Shown: piece after piece, positions 6,410 through 11,836 of the stretch
How the letters are laid out: every line of letters starts with the position of its first letter
How positions within the stretch are numbered: position 1 is the first letter of the stretch
Assembly: GCA_937898165.1 (NCBI GenBank)
Contig: CALDKO010000091.1
Location: 1-11,913, forward strand
DNA length: 11,913 bases
Origin: an uncultured bacterium
GTDB taxonomy: Bacteria; Patescibacteriota; Minisyncoccia; Phycocordibacterales; UBA1006
Reading direction: 5' to 3'
The notes under the pieces: model-generated
Seen by the model: the letters and a program-made list of their open reading frames with translations, nothing else
The model's database searches: none
What the model was told of the DNA's origin: nothing
Program-made: the position numbers and the translations under genes

Positions 6410-8128
6410 ATGATGCCTTCTGCAGCAAAACAACAGCAACAAATTGTTTCAAAAAATGGAACAACTACGACCACTACGACGGTGACAACTAACCAGTCTA
6501 ATTTTGATAATGCAAAATTTACACAGGCAGAACTGGGAAGTCGTAGTTTTGCGCGAACTGTGGAGAAAAATATATCAGACATGAATAGGAAAAAAGGTGA
6601 AGCATCAAGTATTCCACTTTCAGAAATCACACCACACGAGGTTTCACATATTCCGGATGATCTTACGTTTGGATCAACATCTGATGCAAATCAACTACCT
6701 CAGACTGTAACAGATATATTAGCGTTTCACGGGATTGTATTTACCGAAGGCGATCGTGTGATTCATATTCCTGGTGCAAAATATTTCAGTATTTCAAAAA
6801 TGGAAGGCGAGCTCAAAACATATAGAACGTTTTCACTTGATGAAGATATTACGCCACCTGAACCAGAACCAACCGCTGAATCTATTATTGAAGATACCTC
6901 TGAAACAGAAATACCAGTTTCTGTAGTTTCAGAAAGTCCACAATCAGTCCAAGGTGATACATTATCAATTAGTCCTACTGTTTCACAAGACATTCCATTA
7001 ACCGCTTCACAAGGTATACCGACTAATACTTTGGGAACTATCAATGTTTCACAACCAATAGAAACATCAATCAGTCAGCCAACTGTTCCAGAAAATTTCA
7101 TGTCACAGTTTGCTTCGGATCAGTCGTCTTCACCTGAACATTCTGAACCTGAACAAAAAACAGTGAATGTTCCCATTACAGAAATTCCTTCGACTGTCCA
7201 AATTCCAATTGTTTCACAGGAATCAATTCCTGCTGAAATTGTAAAATCAGAAGCAGTAGCATTGTCATCACAGAAACAGCTGGAGCTTGCGCGTACTGCG
7301 TCCAACCGTGAGCGTGATGCATATTATGCGAATCGTTACATTAATTCAATCAGTGGAACAATCACAGAACTATTTGGAAGTAATAAATTAATCCAATCAG
7401 AATTATTTAAGACTGTTCAAGATTATGATACTGCACGCAGAGGTGTCTTGGTAGAAATGGGTAGCATGAAAAAAACGTTTCATGAGGTAGTCAGTTGGGT
7501 GAAACAGGAACAAATTGAAATTGCTCATTTATTCTCGCACCAGAAGAGTCAATTGTTTATGAAATTTGCAAAAGTGTTTCACTTGTCAGTACCAAGTATA
7601 ATCGAAACACGAACAGGTGCGGCTCCAATGGTTTCACAGACATCAGTATCAGTAATGAGTCAGAAATTAGGATTAGCACCACACACAGAAACAGGCCCAG
7701 CATGGAATTATTTATTTAGCGTAGAACGTCCTGTAAAATTAGATTTTACAAAGACGGTACCGTCAACAGTTACGATTAACACAGTCCCGTTAGATAATCC
7801 TACTGTATCGAATATCTCTACGTCCCAAACTAGTACTGTTACTGTGGAGCAATCTAAAAAAGTTGATCGTGCAAAACTTTATAATAAACTTCACGATGTT
7901 GCTGCGTCTGTCTGGCTAATTAATAAAGAGGATAAATTACCCACAGTCCCAGTTTCCGAAGAAGTAATAAAAGAACCTATTGTTTCAGAGCAAATAGTTC
8001 CAGAAGAAAAACAAAAACCTGTTTCACGGCCAATGGCTGCTATCAGCTTCCAACCAGAACCAGATGATGAGCCAGCTGTCGATTTGAACTCGCCCATGAA
8101 ACAACACCCCGAAGAATTATTTATTTAA
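6410..8128 (+). CDS. Low-complexity Ser/Thr/Gln/Glu-rich protein with VSQ motifs, 572 aa
   Basis: I do not recognise this protein. It starts MMPSAAKQQQQIVSKNG, followed by a run of Thr. Two long segments (about 140-285 and 400-485) are Pro/Ser/Thr/Gln/Glu-rich and look disordered, with repeated short motifs VSQ, ISQ, VSE and TSQ. Between them lie folded-looking parts: a short mixed region (about 98-140, VTDILAFHGIVFTEGDRVIHIPG), a helical or coiled-coil region (about 288-392, rich in QLELARTASNRERDAYYANR and EMGSMKKTFHEVV), and a helix near 485-505 (DRAKLYNKLHDVAASVWLI). No signal peptide or transmembrane segment is seen, so it is probably cytoplasmic. A scaffold or phosphorylated or otherwise modified linker protein is possible but unproven. 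Val-Ser is often encoded GTTTCA, so GTTTCAC occurs eight times. The next gene follows after 13 nt, and no terminator lies between. Confidence 0.8.
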   Translation: MMPSAAKQQQQIVSKNGTTTTTTTVTTNQSNFDNAKFTQAELGSRSFARTVEKNISDMNRKKGEASSIPLSEITPHEVSHIPDDLTFGSTSDANQLPQTVTDILAFHGIVFTEGDRVIHIPGAKYFSISKMEGELKTYRTFSLDEDITPPEPEPTAESIIEDTSETEIPVSVVSESPQSVQGDTLSISPTVSQDIPLTASQGIPTNTLGTINVSQPIETSISQPTVPENFMSQFASDQSSSPEHSEPEQKTVNVPITEIPSTVQIPIVSQESIPAEIVKSEAVALSSQKQLELARTASNRERDAYYANRYINSISGTITELFGSNKLIQSELFKTVQDYDTARRGVLVEMGSMKKTFHEVVSWVKQEQIEIAHLFSHQKSQLFMKFAKVFHLSVPSIIETRTGAAPMVSQTSVSVMSQKLGLAPHTETGPAWNYLFSVERPVKLDFTKTVPSTVTINTVPLDNPTVSNISTSQTSTVTVEQSKKVDRAKLYNKLHDVAASVWLINKEDKLPTVPVSEEVIKEPIVSEQIVPEEKQKPVSRPMAAISFQPEPDDEPAVDLNSPMKQHPEELFI

Positions 8129-8141
8129 TCATATTTATATT

Positions 8142-8447
8142 ATGGATGCATCAACATTTCGTTCTACGATTATTGAAGAGTTTGAATTACAAAATTTACC
8201 AGCAGATGAACAATCTGATTATGTGAACCAGATTGGGGAGTTGGTATTGCAGGGGGTGATTATTAAATCACTGTCGGCAATGGATACCAATCATGCAGCA
8301 GAATTAGATCAAATTATTGATCAAGGGAAAGAGGCTCATGAAATTATGCATTATTTGGAATCAACTATTCCAGGATTTGCGGATTTAGTTCGTGATGAAA
8401 TACAAGCAATTAAATTAGATTTAAAAACAGGTATGGGTCAGGTTTAG
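8142..8447 (+). CDS. Small acidic helical protein, DUF5663-like
   Basis: This 101-aa acidic protein is predicted almost entirely helical. Its pattern is a helix (STIIEEFEL), a short turn with LPADEQSDYVNQIGELVLQGVI, then a charged helix (AELDQIIDQGKEAHEIMHYLE) and a last helix after IPGFADLVRDEIQAIKLDL. This layout, including the turn around LPADEQ and the IPGFADLVRDEI motif, resembles from memory the DUF5663 family, found mainly in candidate-phylum bacteria and of unknown function. That match is not verified. It is probably co-transcribed with the 572-aa protein 13 nt upstream, and a strong terminator follows. No Shine-Dalgarno sequence precedes the ATG. The pairing suggests the two products act together. 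This is the only gene here ending in TAG. Confidence 0.75.
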   Translation: MDASTFRSTIIEEFELQNLPADEQSDYVNQIGELVLQGVIIKSLSAMDTNHAAELDQIIDQGKEAHEIMHYLESTIPGFADLVRDEIQAIKLDLKTGMGQV

Positions 8448-8454
8448 TTTTATT

Positions 8455-8485
8455 AAAAAACACTCAAATATGTTGGGTGTTTTTT
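8455..8485 (+). terminator. Terminator of the 572-aa/101-aa operon
   Basis: A 13-bp stem with one G-U pair (8455-8467 with 8473-8485), a 5-nt loop and a T-run lies 8 nt after the TAG stop. Confidence 0.88.
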
Positions 8486-8487
8486 AG

Positions 8488-8520
8488 TAAAAATCCAATC
8501 ACTGAAAATAGTGATTGGAT
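8488..8520 (-). terminator. Minus-strand terminator
   Basis: A perfect 11-bp stem (8493-8503 with 8510-8520), with a 6-nt loop, is followed on the minus strand by TTTTT. No such run follows it on the plus strand. It therefore points to a leftward transcript from within 8521-8960. Confidence 0.7.
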
Positions 8521-8553
8521 GGATTTGATGATTCTGACTTCCTATATTTTTCT
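8488..8553 (-). ncRNA. Candidate ~66-nt RNA, minus strand (mini-unit G)
   Basis: The strong minus-strand terminator at 8488-8520 has an extended -10 upstream, TGG-TACACT (8568-8560 on the minus strand), with a T-rich spacer. The -35 (GGAACT) is poor. The predicted start region reads GGTATC, similar to the GGTAG of other mini-units. There is no ORF of useful size. This unit would be divergent from the mini-unit at 8633, and both use a TACACTGG box. Confidence 0.3.
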
Positions 8554-8598
8554 GATACCAGTGTACCACACATAAAAAATAAGTTCCTTTCAGGGTAC

Positions 8599-8626
8599 TT
8601 GACTATTTTTTTGGATAGGCTACACT
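8599..8626 (+). promoter_or_regulatory. Promoter of mini-unit A
   Basis: TTGACT (8599-8604), a 16-nt T-rich spacer and TACACT (8621-8626). TACACTGG (8621-8628) also forms an 8-bp inverted repeat with CCAGTGTA at 8558-8565. Confidence 0.55.
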
Positions 8627-8632
8627 GGAGGT

Positions 8633-8695
8633 AGGGTTTTTATGTTCCTAGACTTTAGGGTTTGGTCAGTCTGCAATGGACTGACCAATTTTTTT
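8633..8695 (+). ncRNA. Candidate ~63-nt RNA (mini-unit A)
   Basis: The predicted start lies near 8633, within GGTAG. The end is a textbook terminator: a 10-bp stem (8662-8671 with 8679-8688), a 7-nt loop and seven T (8689-8695). Apart from the terminator, little sequence remains. A 20-codon frame from ATG 8642 runs through the terminator and on to 8704, so translation is unlikely. No known family is recognised. Confidence 0.5.
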
Positions 8696-8700
8696 ACCTA

Positions 8701-8728
8701 TTGACTTATTTTTTTTAAATAGTACCCT
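8701..8728 (+). promoter_or_regulatory. Promoter of mini-unit B
   Basis: TTGACT (8701-8706), a 16-nt spacer and TACCCT (8723-8728). It starts 5 bases after the T-run of mini-unit A. The whole element resembles promoter A, with the same -35, a T-run and then ATAG in the spacer, and a TAC-CT -10. Confidence 0.5.
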
Positions 8729-8734
8729 TGGTAG

Positions 8735-8821
8735 TGAACTCTATTGATTACTGAAAAGTAATTGGGTTTTCATAGTTTTATGGTTTTTGGGCCCAGCGAG
8801 CTTCTTGTTCGTTGGGTTTTT
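8735..8821 (+). ncRNA. Candidate ~87-nt RNA (mini-unit B)
   Basis: The predicted start follows GGTAG (8730-8734). A hairpin with a GAAA loop (ATTACT at 8747-8752, AGTAAT at 8757-8762) comes first. The terminator has a 10-bp stem with two G-U pairs (8792-8801 with 8807-8816) and TTTTT. The sequences TAATTGGGT and GTTTTCAT recur in the RNA at 11078-11141. No credible ORF is present. Confidence 0.48.
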
Positions 8822-8823
8822 AT

Positions 8824-8852
8824 TTGACTCATATTTTGTTTCTTTATATAAT
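8824..8852 (+). promoter_or_regulatory. Promoter of mini-unit C
   Basis: TTGACT (8824-8829), exactly 17 nt, and a perfect TATAAT (8847-8852). It is one of the best sigma70-type promoters in the window and begins 3 bases after the T-run of mini-unit B. Confidence 0.7.
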
Positions 8853-8858
8853 AGGTGT

Positions 8859-8919
8859 AATCCCCACATTCTTAAATAGTTAGTTTAGTAGGCACCACGT
8901 TATATACGTGGTGTTTTTT
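8859..8919 (+). ncRNA. Candidate ~61-nt RNA (mini-unit C)
   Basis: The transcript from the promoter at 8824-8852 would start near 8859 and end at a terminator with a perfect 8-bp stem (8893-8900 with 8906-8913), loop TATAT and six T. It contains no ATG at all, which argues for a non-coding product. It lies immediately before the uvrD promoter, so readthrough could also feed uvrD. Confidence 0.5.
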
Positions 8920-8929
8920 GTTTTTAATT

Positions 8930-8957
8930 TTGGAACCGTCACACACAGTGCTATACT
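8930..8957 (+). promoter_or_regulatory. Promoter of uvrD, leaderless type
   Basis: TTGGAA (8930-8935), a 16-nt spacer ending in TGC, and TATACT (8952-8957) are followed by exactly 7 nt and the ATG at 8965. It lies inside the longer frame that opens with GTG at 8908, so it argues against that start. Confidence 0.65.
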
Positions 8958-8964
8958 CATACAC

Positions 8965-10917
8965 ATGAACGAAACTCTTCCAAAAATGAAAAACGAATTT
9001 TCTTATCTACAAGATCTTAACCCAGAACAACAGAGAGCAGTACTGCACACCAACGGACCACTATTAATTGTTGCTGGTGCAGGAACTGGTAAAACCAAAA
9101 CATTAACGTATCGTATACTTCATTTAATTAATAACGGTATTTCTGCTGAACATATTTTAGCAATTACATTTACCAATAAAGCAGCTGCAGAAATGCGCGA
9201 ACGTCTACATAACATGTTAGGCGAGCATCGATTAATGCCAATGATGAAAACCTTCCATGGGCTGGGCGTGTATATTTTACGAACATTTTATCAAGAGGCA
9301 AAATTGCGTAAAGAATTTGTGATCATGGATACGACTGACACCACACGATTGATAAAGGACTGTATGGAGGAATTATCGATCGACCCAAAACAATATGATC
9401 CACGTACTATTAAAACAATTATCAGCAATGCAAAAAATGCAGGTAAAAATATTTTTGATTTTGAGGCAGACATTTATAACCCAGTAACTGATAATGCGGT
9501 TAAAATTTGGCGATTATATGAACAAAAAAAACAAGCTGAACATGCACTTGATTTTGATGATCTATTAGTAAAAACAAAAGAACTACTGGAAACCAATGTT
9601 GAAGTCAGGACTAAACTACAGAATAAATTTAAATACGTACATATTGATGAGTATCAGGATACCAACGAAATCCAATACCAGGTTGCAAAGATATTGGCGG
9701 GTACAGCACATAACATTTGTGCTGTAGGGGATACTGATCAAAACATTTACAGTTGGCGTGGGGCAAATATTAAAAACATGTTGAATTTCGAGCGTGATTT
9801 TCCAGGAACAGTAACTATATTATTGGAACAAAATTATCGATCAACAAAAAATATTTTATCTGTTGCTGATGCGATTATTACTAAAAATACCAGTCGTATT
9901 GATAAGACATTGCGTACAGAAAAACATGACGGAGAATCAGTAACTGTATTTGTAGGACTGAATGAAGGTCACGAAGCACGACTGGTAGCCAGTGAAATAA
10001 AAGATTTGATTAGTGGTGGAATTCCAGCTACAGAGATTGCAATATTGTTCAGAACTCACTTTCAATCACGAGCATTAGAAGAGGCGTGCCTGCATGCAGA
10101 AATTCCGTATCAGGTATTAGGTGTGAAATTCTTTGAACGAAAAGAAATCAAGGATCTGGTATCTTATATTCGTGCATCGGTAAATCCTGATAGTTTGTCA
10201 GACATAAAACGCGTCATTAATGAACCAAAGCGCGGTATTGGAAAAGTTGCACTGGCAAAGATTTTTTCAGGTCAGGCTGCTGATTTATCAGGTGCAGCAG
10301 GCGGTGGTTATCGAGATTTTCAAAATATTCTACATGATATTAGAAAAATATGTTCTGAAAAAATTCCATCAGAGGTAGTTCGTTATGCAATTCATCGATC
10401 TGGAATGTTTACGGTGTACAGTAATGGATCAGCAGATGAACGCGAACGATTGGAAACGATGGAGGAATTGGTAACGTATGCATTACGTTATGATGATTTT
10501 CCAATTAGTGAGGGACTACTGCAGATGCTTGAGGATATCTCACTACTCTCAGAACAGGACAATATTCGCGATGATCGTCCTGCGGTTCGTTTGATGACTG
10601 TACATGCTGCAAAGGGGCTCGAATTTGATTATGTATTTGTAACCGGAATGGAACAGGGATTATTCCCACATGCAGGTTATGATCAGAAAAAAGGTAAAGA
10701 GGAACAAGAGGAAGAGCGTAGATTGTTTTATGTGGCGGTAACCCGTGCGCGGGAGCGATTATACCTGTCTCATGCATATGCGCGAACAGTGTATGGTCAG
10801 CAGAATTTCAATGCACCAAGTGAATTTTTGTCAGATATCCCAGGAACACTTTTGGATTATCCAGATACTGGTGATATTCCTGATGAACCATTAAAAACGG
10901 TATATTTAGAATGGTAA
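8965..10917 (+). CDS. uvrD: UvrD/PcrA-type superfamily 1 DNA helicase
   Basis: This 650-aa ATP-dependent 3'-5' DNA helicase of the UvrD/PcrA/Rep family is used in nucleotide excision and mismatch repair and to clear replication blocks. The motifs are complete and in order: Q motif LNPEQQRAV (18-26), Walker A GAGTGKT (38-44), Ia ITFTNKAAAEM (67-77), Walker B DEYQDT (228-233), III GDTDQNIYSWRG (255-266, with T for the usual D), IV LEQNYRS (287-293), V LMTVHAAKGLEFDYVF (543-558) and VI EEERRLFYVAVTRARE (582-597). It is shorter than the usual 720-780 aa: it ends about 50 residues after motif VI and lacks the C-terminal tail used by PcrA for partner contacts. The start at 8965 is set by the promoter and by the normal distance to the Q motif. 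It follows the mini-unit cluster and ends in a strong terminator. Confidence 0.96.
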   Translation: MNETLPKMKNEFSYLQDLNPEQQRAVLHTNGPLLIVAGAGTGKTKTLTYRILHLINNGISAEHILAITFTNKAAAEMRERLHNMLGEHRLMPMMKTFHGLGVYILRTFYQEAKLRKEFVIMDTTDTTRLIKDCMEELSIDPKQYDPRTIKTIISNAKNAGKNIFDFEADIYNPVTDNAVKIWRLYEQKKQAEHALDFDDLLVKTKELLETNVEVRTKLQNKFKYVHIDEYQDTNEIQYQVAKILAGTAHNICAVGDTDQNIYSWRGANIKNMLNFERDFPGTVTILLEQNYRSTKNILSVADAIITKNTSRIDKTLRTEKHDGESVTVFVGLNEGHEARLVASEIKDLISGGIPATEIAILFRTHFQSRALEEACLHAEIPYQVLGVKFFERKEIKDLVSYIRASVNPDSLSDIKRVINEPKRGIGKVALAKIFSGQAADLSGAAGGGYRDFQNILHDIRKICSEKIPSEVVRYAIHRSGMFTVYSNGSADERERLETMEELVTYALRYDDFPISEGLLQMLEDISLLSEQDNIRDDRPAVRLMTVHAAKGLEFDYVFVTGMEQGLFPHAGYDQKKGKEEQEEERRLFYVAVTRARERLYLSHAYARTVYGQQNFNAPSEFLSDIPGTLLDYPDTGDIPDEPLKTVYLEW

Positions 10918-10950
10918 ACAAAAACAACTCAGAATGAGTTGTTTTTGTTT
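10916..10950. terminator. Strong bidirectional terminator between uvrD and tRNA-Gly
   Basis: A perfect 16-bp stem (10916-10931 with 10935-10950) has a 3-nt loop. It is A-rich on one arm and T-rich on the other. It begins within the uvrD stop codon and sits 4 bp from the 3' end of the convergent tRNA gene. Confidence 0.88.
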
Positions 10951-10954
10951 TATG

Positions 10955-11025
10955 TGCGGCGTAAGAGAATCGAACTCTTGCCCACTGCTTGGAAGGCAGT
11001 TATTCTACCACTAAACTAACACCGC
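10955..11025 (-). tRNA. tRNA-Gly(UCC): tRNA-Gly (anticodon UCC)
   Basis: The minus strand folds as a full cloverleaf of 71 nt. The acceptor stem is GCGGTGT with ACGCCGC (one G-U pair), and the D-loop region is TTAGTTTAGTGGTAGAA. The anticodon stem and loop are ACTGC-CTTCCAA-GCAGT with anticodon TCC, and the T arm contains GTTCGATTC. The discriminator base is A. The 3' CCA is not encoded (the gene is followed by CAT), so a CCA-adding enzyme is needed. It reads GGA/GGG-type glycine codons by family rules. It has its own promoter and shares the uvrD terminator. Confidence 0.96.
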
Positions 11026-11034
11026 AATAAGGTT

Positions 11035-11062
11035 ATCATATCAGATTTTGTATTTTTATCAA
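11035..11062 (-). promoter_or_regulatory. Promoter of tRNA-Gly
   Basis: On the minus strand TTGATA (11057-11062), a 16-nt spacer ending in TGA, and TATGAT (11035-11040) are followed by 9 nt before the mature tRNA 5' end. The leader to be removed by RNase P would be only a few nucleotides. Confidence 0.7.
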
Positions 11063-11077
11063 GTATCAGGGATATAT

Positions 11078-11141
11078 AAAAATCCCTTGCATATTTGATA
11101 ATGCAAGGGACCCAATTATTAAATTGACCTGAATGAAAACT
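11078..11141 (-). ncRNA. Candidate ~64-nt RNA (mini-unit E)
   Basis: The start is predicted near 11141. The end is a perfect 10-bp stem (11101-11110 with 11083-11092 on the plus-strand numbering) with an 8-nt loop and TTTTT on the minus strand. It shares TAATTGGGT and GTTTTCAT with mini-unit B. No ORF is present before the terminator. It ends 15 bp before the tRNA promoter. Confidence 0.5.
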
Positions 11142-11147
11142 TTTGTG

Positions 11148-11175
11148 AGTATAACCTATCTATAATTAATGTCAA
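11148..11175 (-). promoter_or_regulatory. Promoter of mini-unit E
   Basis: On the minus strand TTGACA (11170-11175), a 16-nt spacer and TATACT (11148-11153) form a near-consensus promoter, starting 6 bp after the T-run of mini-unit D. Confidence 0.7.
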
Positions 11176-11181
11176 TAATAT

Positions 11182-11241
11182 AAAAACCCCTACAAAGCAG
11201 GGGTTCCGGCTAACCAGGCCGTCTCTATAAAAAAAGATTTC
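11182..11241 (-). ncRNA. Candidate ~60-nt RNA (mini-unit D)
   Basis: The predicted start lies at GGTAG (11245-11241). Two hairpins follow: CGGC/GCCG (11207-11210 with 11218-11221), then a terminator with stem AACCCCT/AGGGGTT (11185-11191 with 11199-11205) and TTTTT on the minus strand. There is no ATG in the transcript. The loop region GGCCTGGTTAGCC resembles GGCCTGACCAGCC in the RNA at 3818-3978. Confidence 0.5.
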
Positions 11242-11247
11242 TACCAA

Positions 11248-11276
11248 AGTATAGGATAATCAATTAAATAGGTCAA
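11248..11276 (-). promoter_or_regulatory. Promoter of mini-unit D
   Basis: On the minus strand TTGACC (11271-11276), exactly 17 nt, and TATACT (11248-11253). It lies 12 bp beyond the HU terminator hairpin. Confidence 0.7.
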
Positions 11277-11288
11277 TATGGCAACATA

Positions 11289-11313
11289 AAACCACCGGTC
11301 TCGACGGTGGTTT
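11289..11313 (-). terminator. Terminator of hup
   Basis: A 9-bp stem AAACCACCG/CGGTGGTTT (11289-11297 with 11305-11313) and 7-nt loop, followed by TTTTA on the minus strand, lies 10 bp after the HU stop codon. Confidence 0.75.
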
Positions 11314-11323
11314 ATATGAAAGA

Positions 11324-11596
11324 CTATTTAACTGCGTCTTTAAAAGCTTTAGCAGCTCGGAATTTTGGAACCGTAGTTGCAGCAACTTTTACTTGTTCTC
11401 CAGTTTTTGGATTGCGCGCCATTCGTGCAGGGCGAGCTTTTGCAGAGAAGATTCCAAGTCCAGCCAATGATACTTCTTCACCTTTTTTCAAAGTTGAAAT
11501 GATAGCATCGATAATTGATTGTACTACTTCTTCTGATTGAACTTTTGTCCCACCAATTTTTTCGTGGATCATTTCTGCAAGTGCTTGTTTATTCAT
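11324..11596 (-). CDS. hup: HU-family DNA-binding protein
   Basis: This 90-aa nucleoid protein of the HU/IHF family bends and compacts DNA. The N-terminal helical part MNKQALAEMIHEKIG is typical of HU. The GLGIFSAKARPARMARNPKTGEQVKVAATTVPKF segment (46-79) is the beta-arm signature, with the intercalating proline of the arm in RNP at exactly position 63. Length equals that of most HU proteins. I choose ATG 11596, because MNKQ is the family N-terminus. A longer frame opening with TTG at 11638 would add 14 residues with no counterpart in the family. The leader seems long for this window (about 105 nt from the best -10) and contains an 18-bp palindrome. No Shine-Dalgarno sequence precedes the ATG. 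It is a single-gene unit with its own terminator. Confidence 0.96.
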   Translation of the reverse strand: MNKQALAEMIHEKIGGTKVQSEEVVQSIIDAIISTLKKGEEVSLAGLGIFSAKARPARMARNPKTGEQVKVAATTVPKFRAAKAFKDAVK

Positions 11597-11616
11597 AGGG
11601 CTAAAAGAGTGAACCG

Positions 11617-11634
11617 CTATCAATGCATTGATAG
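11617..11634. promoter_or_regulatory. 18-bp perfect palindrome in the hup leader
   Basis: CTATCAATGCATTGATAG is a perfect palindrome whose edge is 20 bp before the hup ATG. It could be a protein-binding site or, in RNA, a hairpin near the start codon. A second, 10-bp palindrome (GCTCTAGAGC, 11656-11665) lies further upstream in the same leader. Confidence 0.45.
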
Positions 11635-11708
11635 GCAATTCGATTACATAATAATGCTCTAGAGCCTCTGAAAATCCTAGTTGAGTAGAATTTTCGAAAG
11701 ACCCTTAT

Positions 11709-11714
11709 AGTATA
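11709..11714 (-). promoter_or_regulatory. Possible -10 box of hup
   Basis: TATACT on the minus strand is the best -10 match upstream of hup. The -35 at 17 bp is TTCCTT, which is poor. It would give a leader of about 105 nt. Confidence 0.35.
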
Positions 11715-11740
11715 GGCTATTTTCCATACATAAGGAAATA

Positions 11741-11768
11741 TTGACAAATCCTATTAAATAATTATAAT
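11741..11768 (+). promoter_or_regulatory. Consensus promoter firing out of the window
   Basis: TTGACA (11741-11746) and TATAAT (11763-11768), both perfect sigma70 hexamers, are separated by 16 nt. The start is predicted near 11775, inside the palindrome at 11771-11786. The target gene lies to the right of the window. The final 140 bp hold no ORF. Confidence 0.75.
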
Positions 11769-11770
11769 TT

Positions 11771-11786
11771 TATATTCGCGAATATA
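11771..11786. promoter_or_regulatory. Palindromic operator candidate 1
   Basis: TATATTCGCGAATATA is a perfect 16-bp palindrome placed on the predicted transcription start of the consensus promoter. A repressor bound here would block initiation. Confidence 0.55.
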
Positions 11787-11823
11787 TTTGCAAACTCGCA
11801 GTTCGTATTTTTTTAGTATTTGC

Positions 11824-11833
11824 ATTCGCGAAT
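11824..11833. promoter_or_regulatory. Palindromic operator candidate 2
   Basis: ATTCGCGAAT repeats the core of the first palindrome, with its centre exactly 50 bp further right. Half-sites GCGAAT (11836-11841) and ATTCG (11860-11864) follow. Confidence 0.5.
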
Positions 11834-11836
11834 ATG

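Noticed and set aside
8642..8704. 20-codon peptide ORF in mini-unit A
   Set aside because: The frame runs through the terminator hairpin and T-run into the next promoter, so it could not be fully translated from the predicted transcript.
8908..8964. GTG start for uvrD at 8908
   Set aside because: It lies inside the terminator of mini-unit C and upstream of the promoter whose -10 ends 7 nt before ATG 8965.
8924..11372. AATTTTGGAACCGT occurring both upstream of uvrD and inside hup
   Set aside because: A 14-bp match between two sites is not improbable in 12 kb of AT-rich DNA, and one copy is coding sequence with no related context.
11597..11638. TTG start adding 14 residues to HU
   Set aside because: The added residues are unlike HU N-termini and derive from the palindromic leader; MNKQ at 11596 is canonical.
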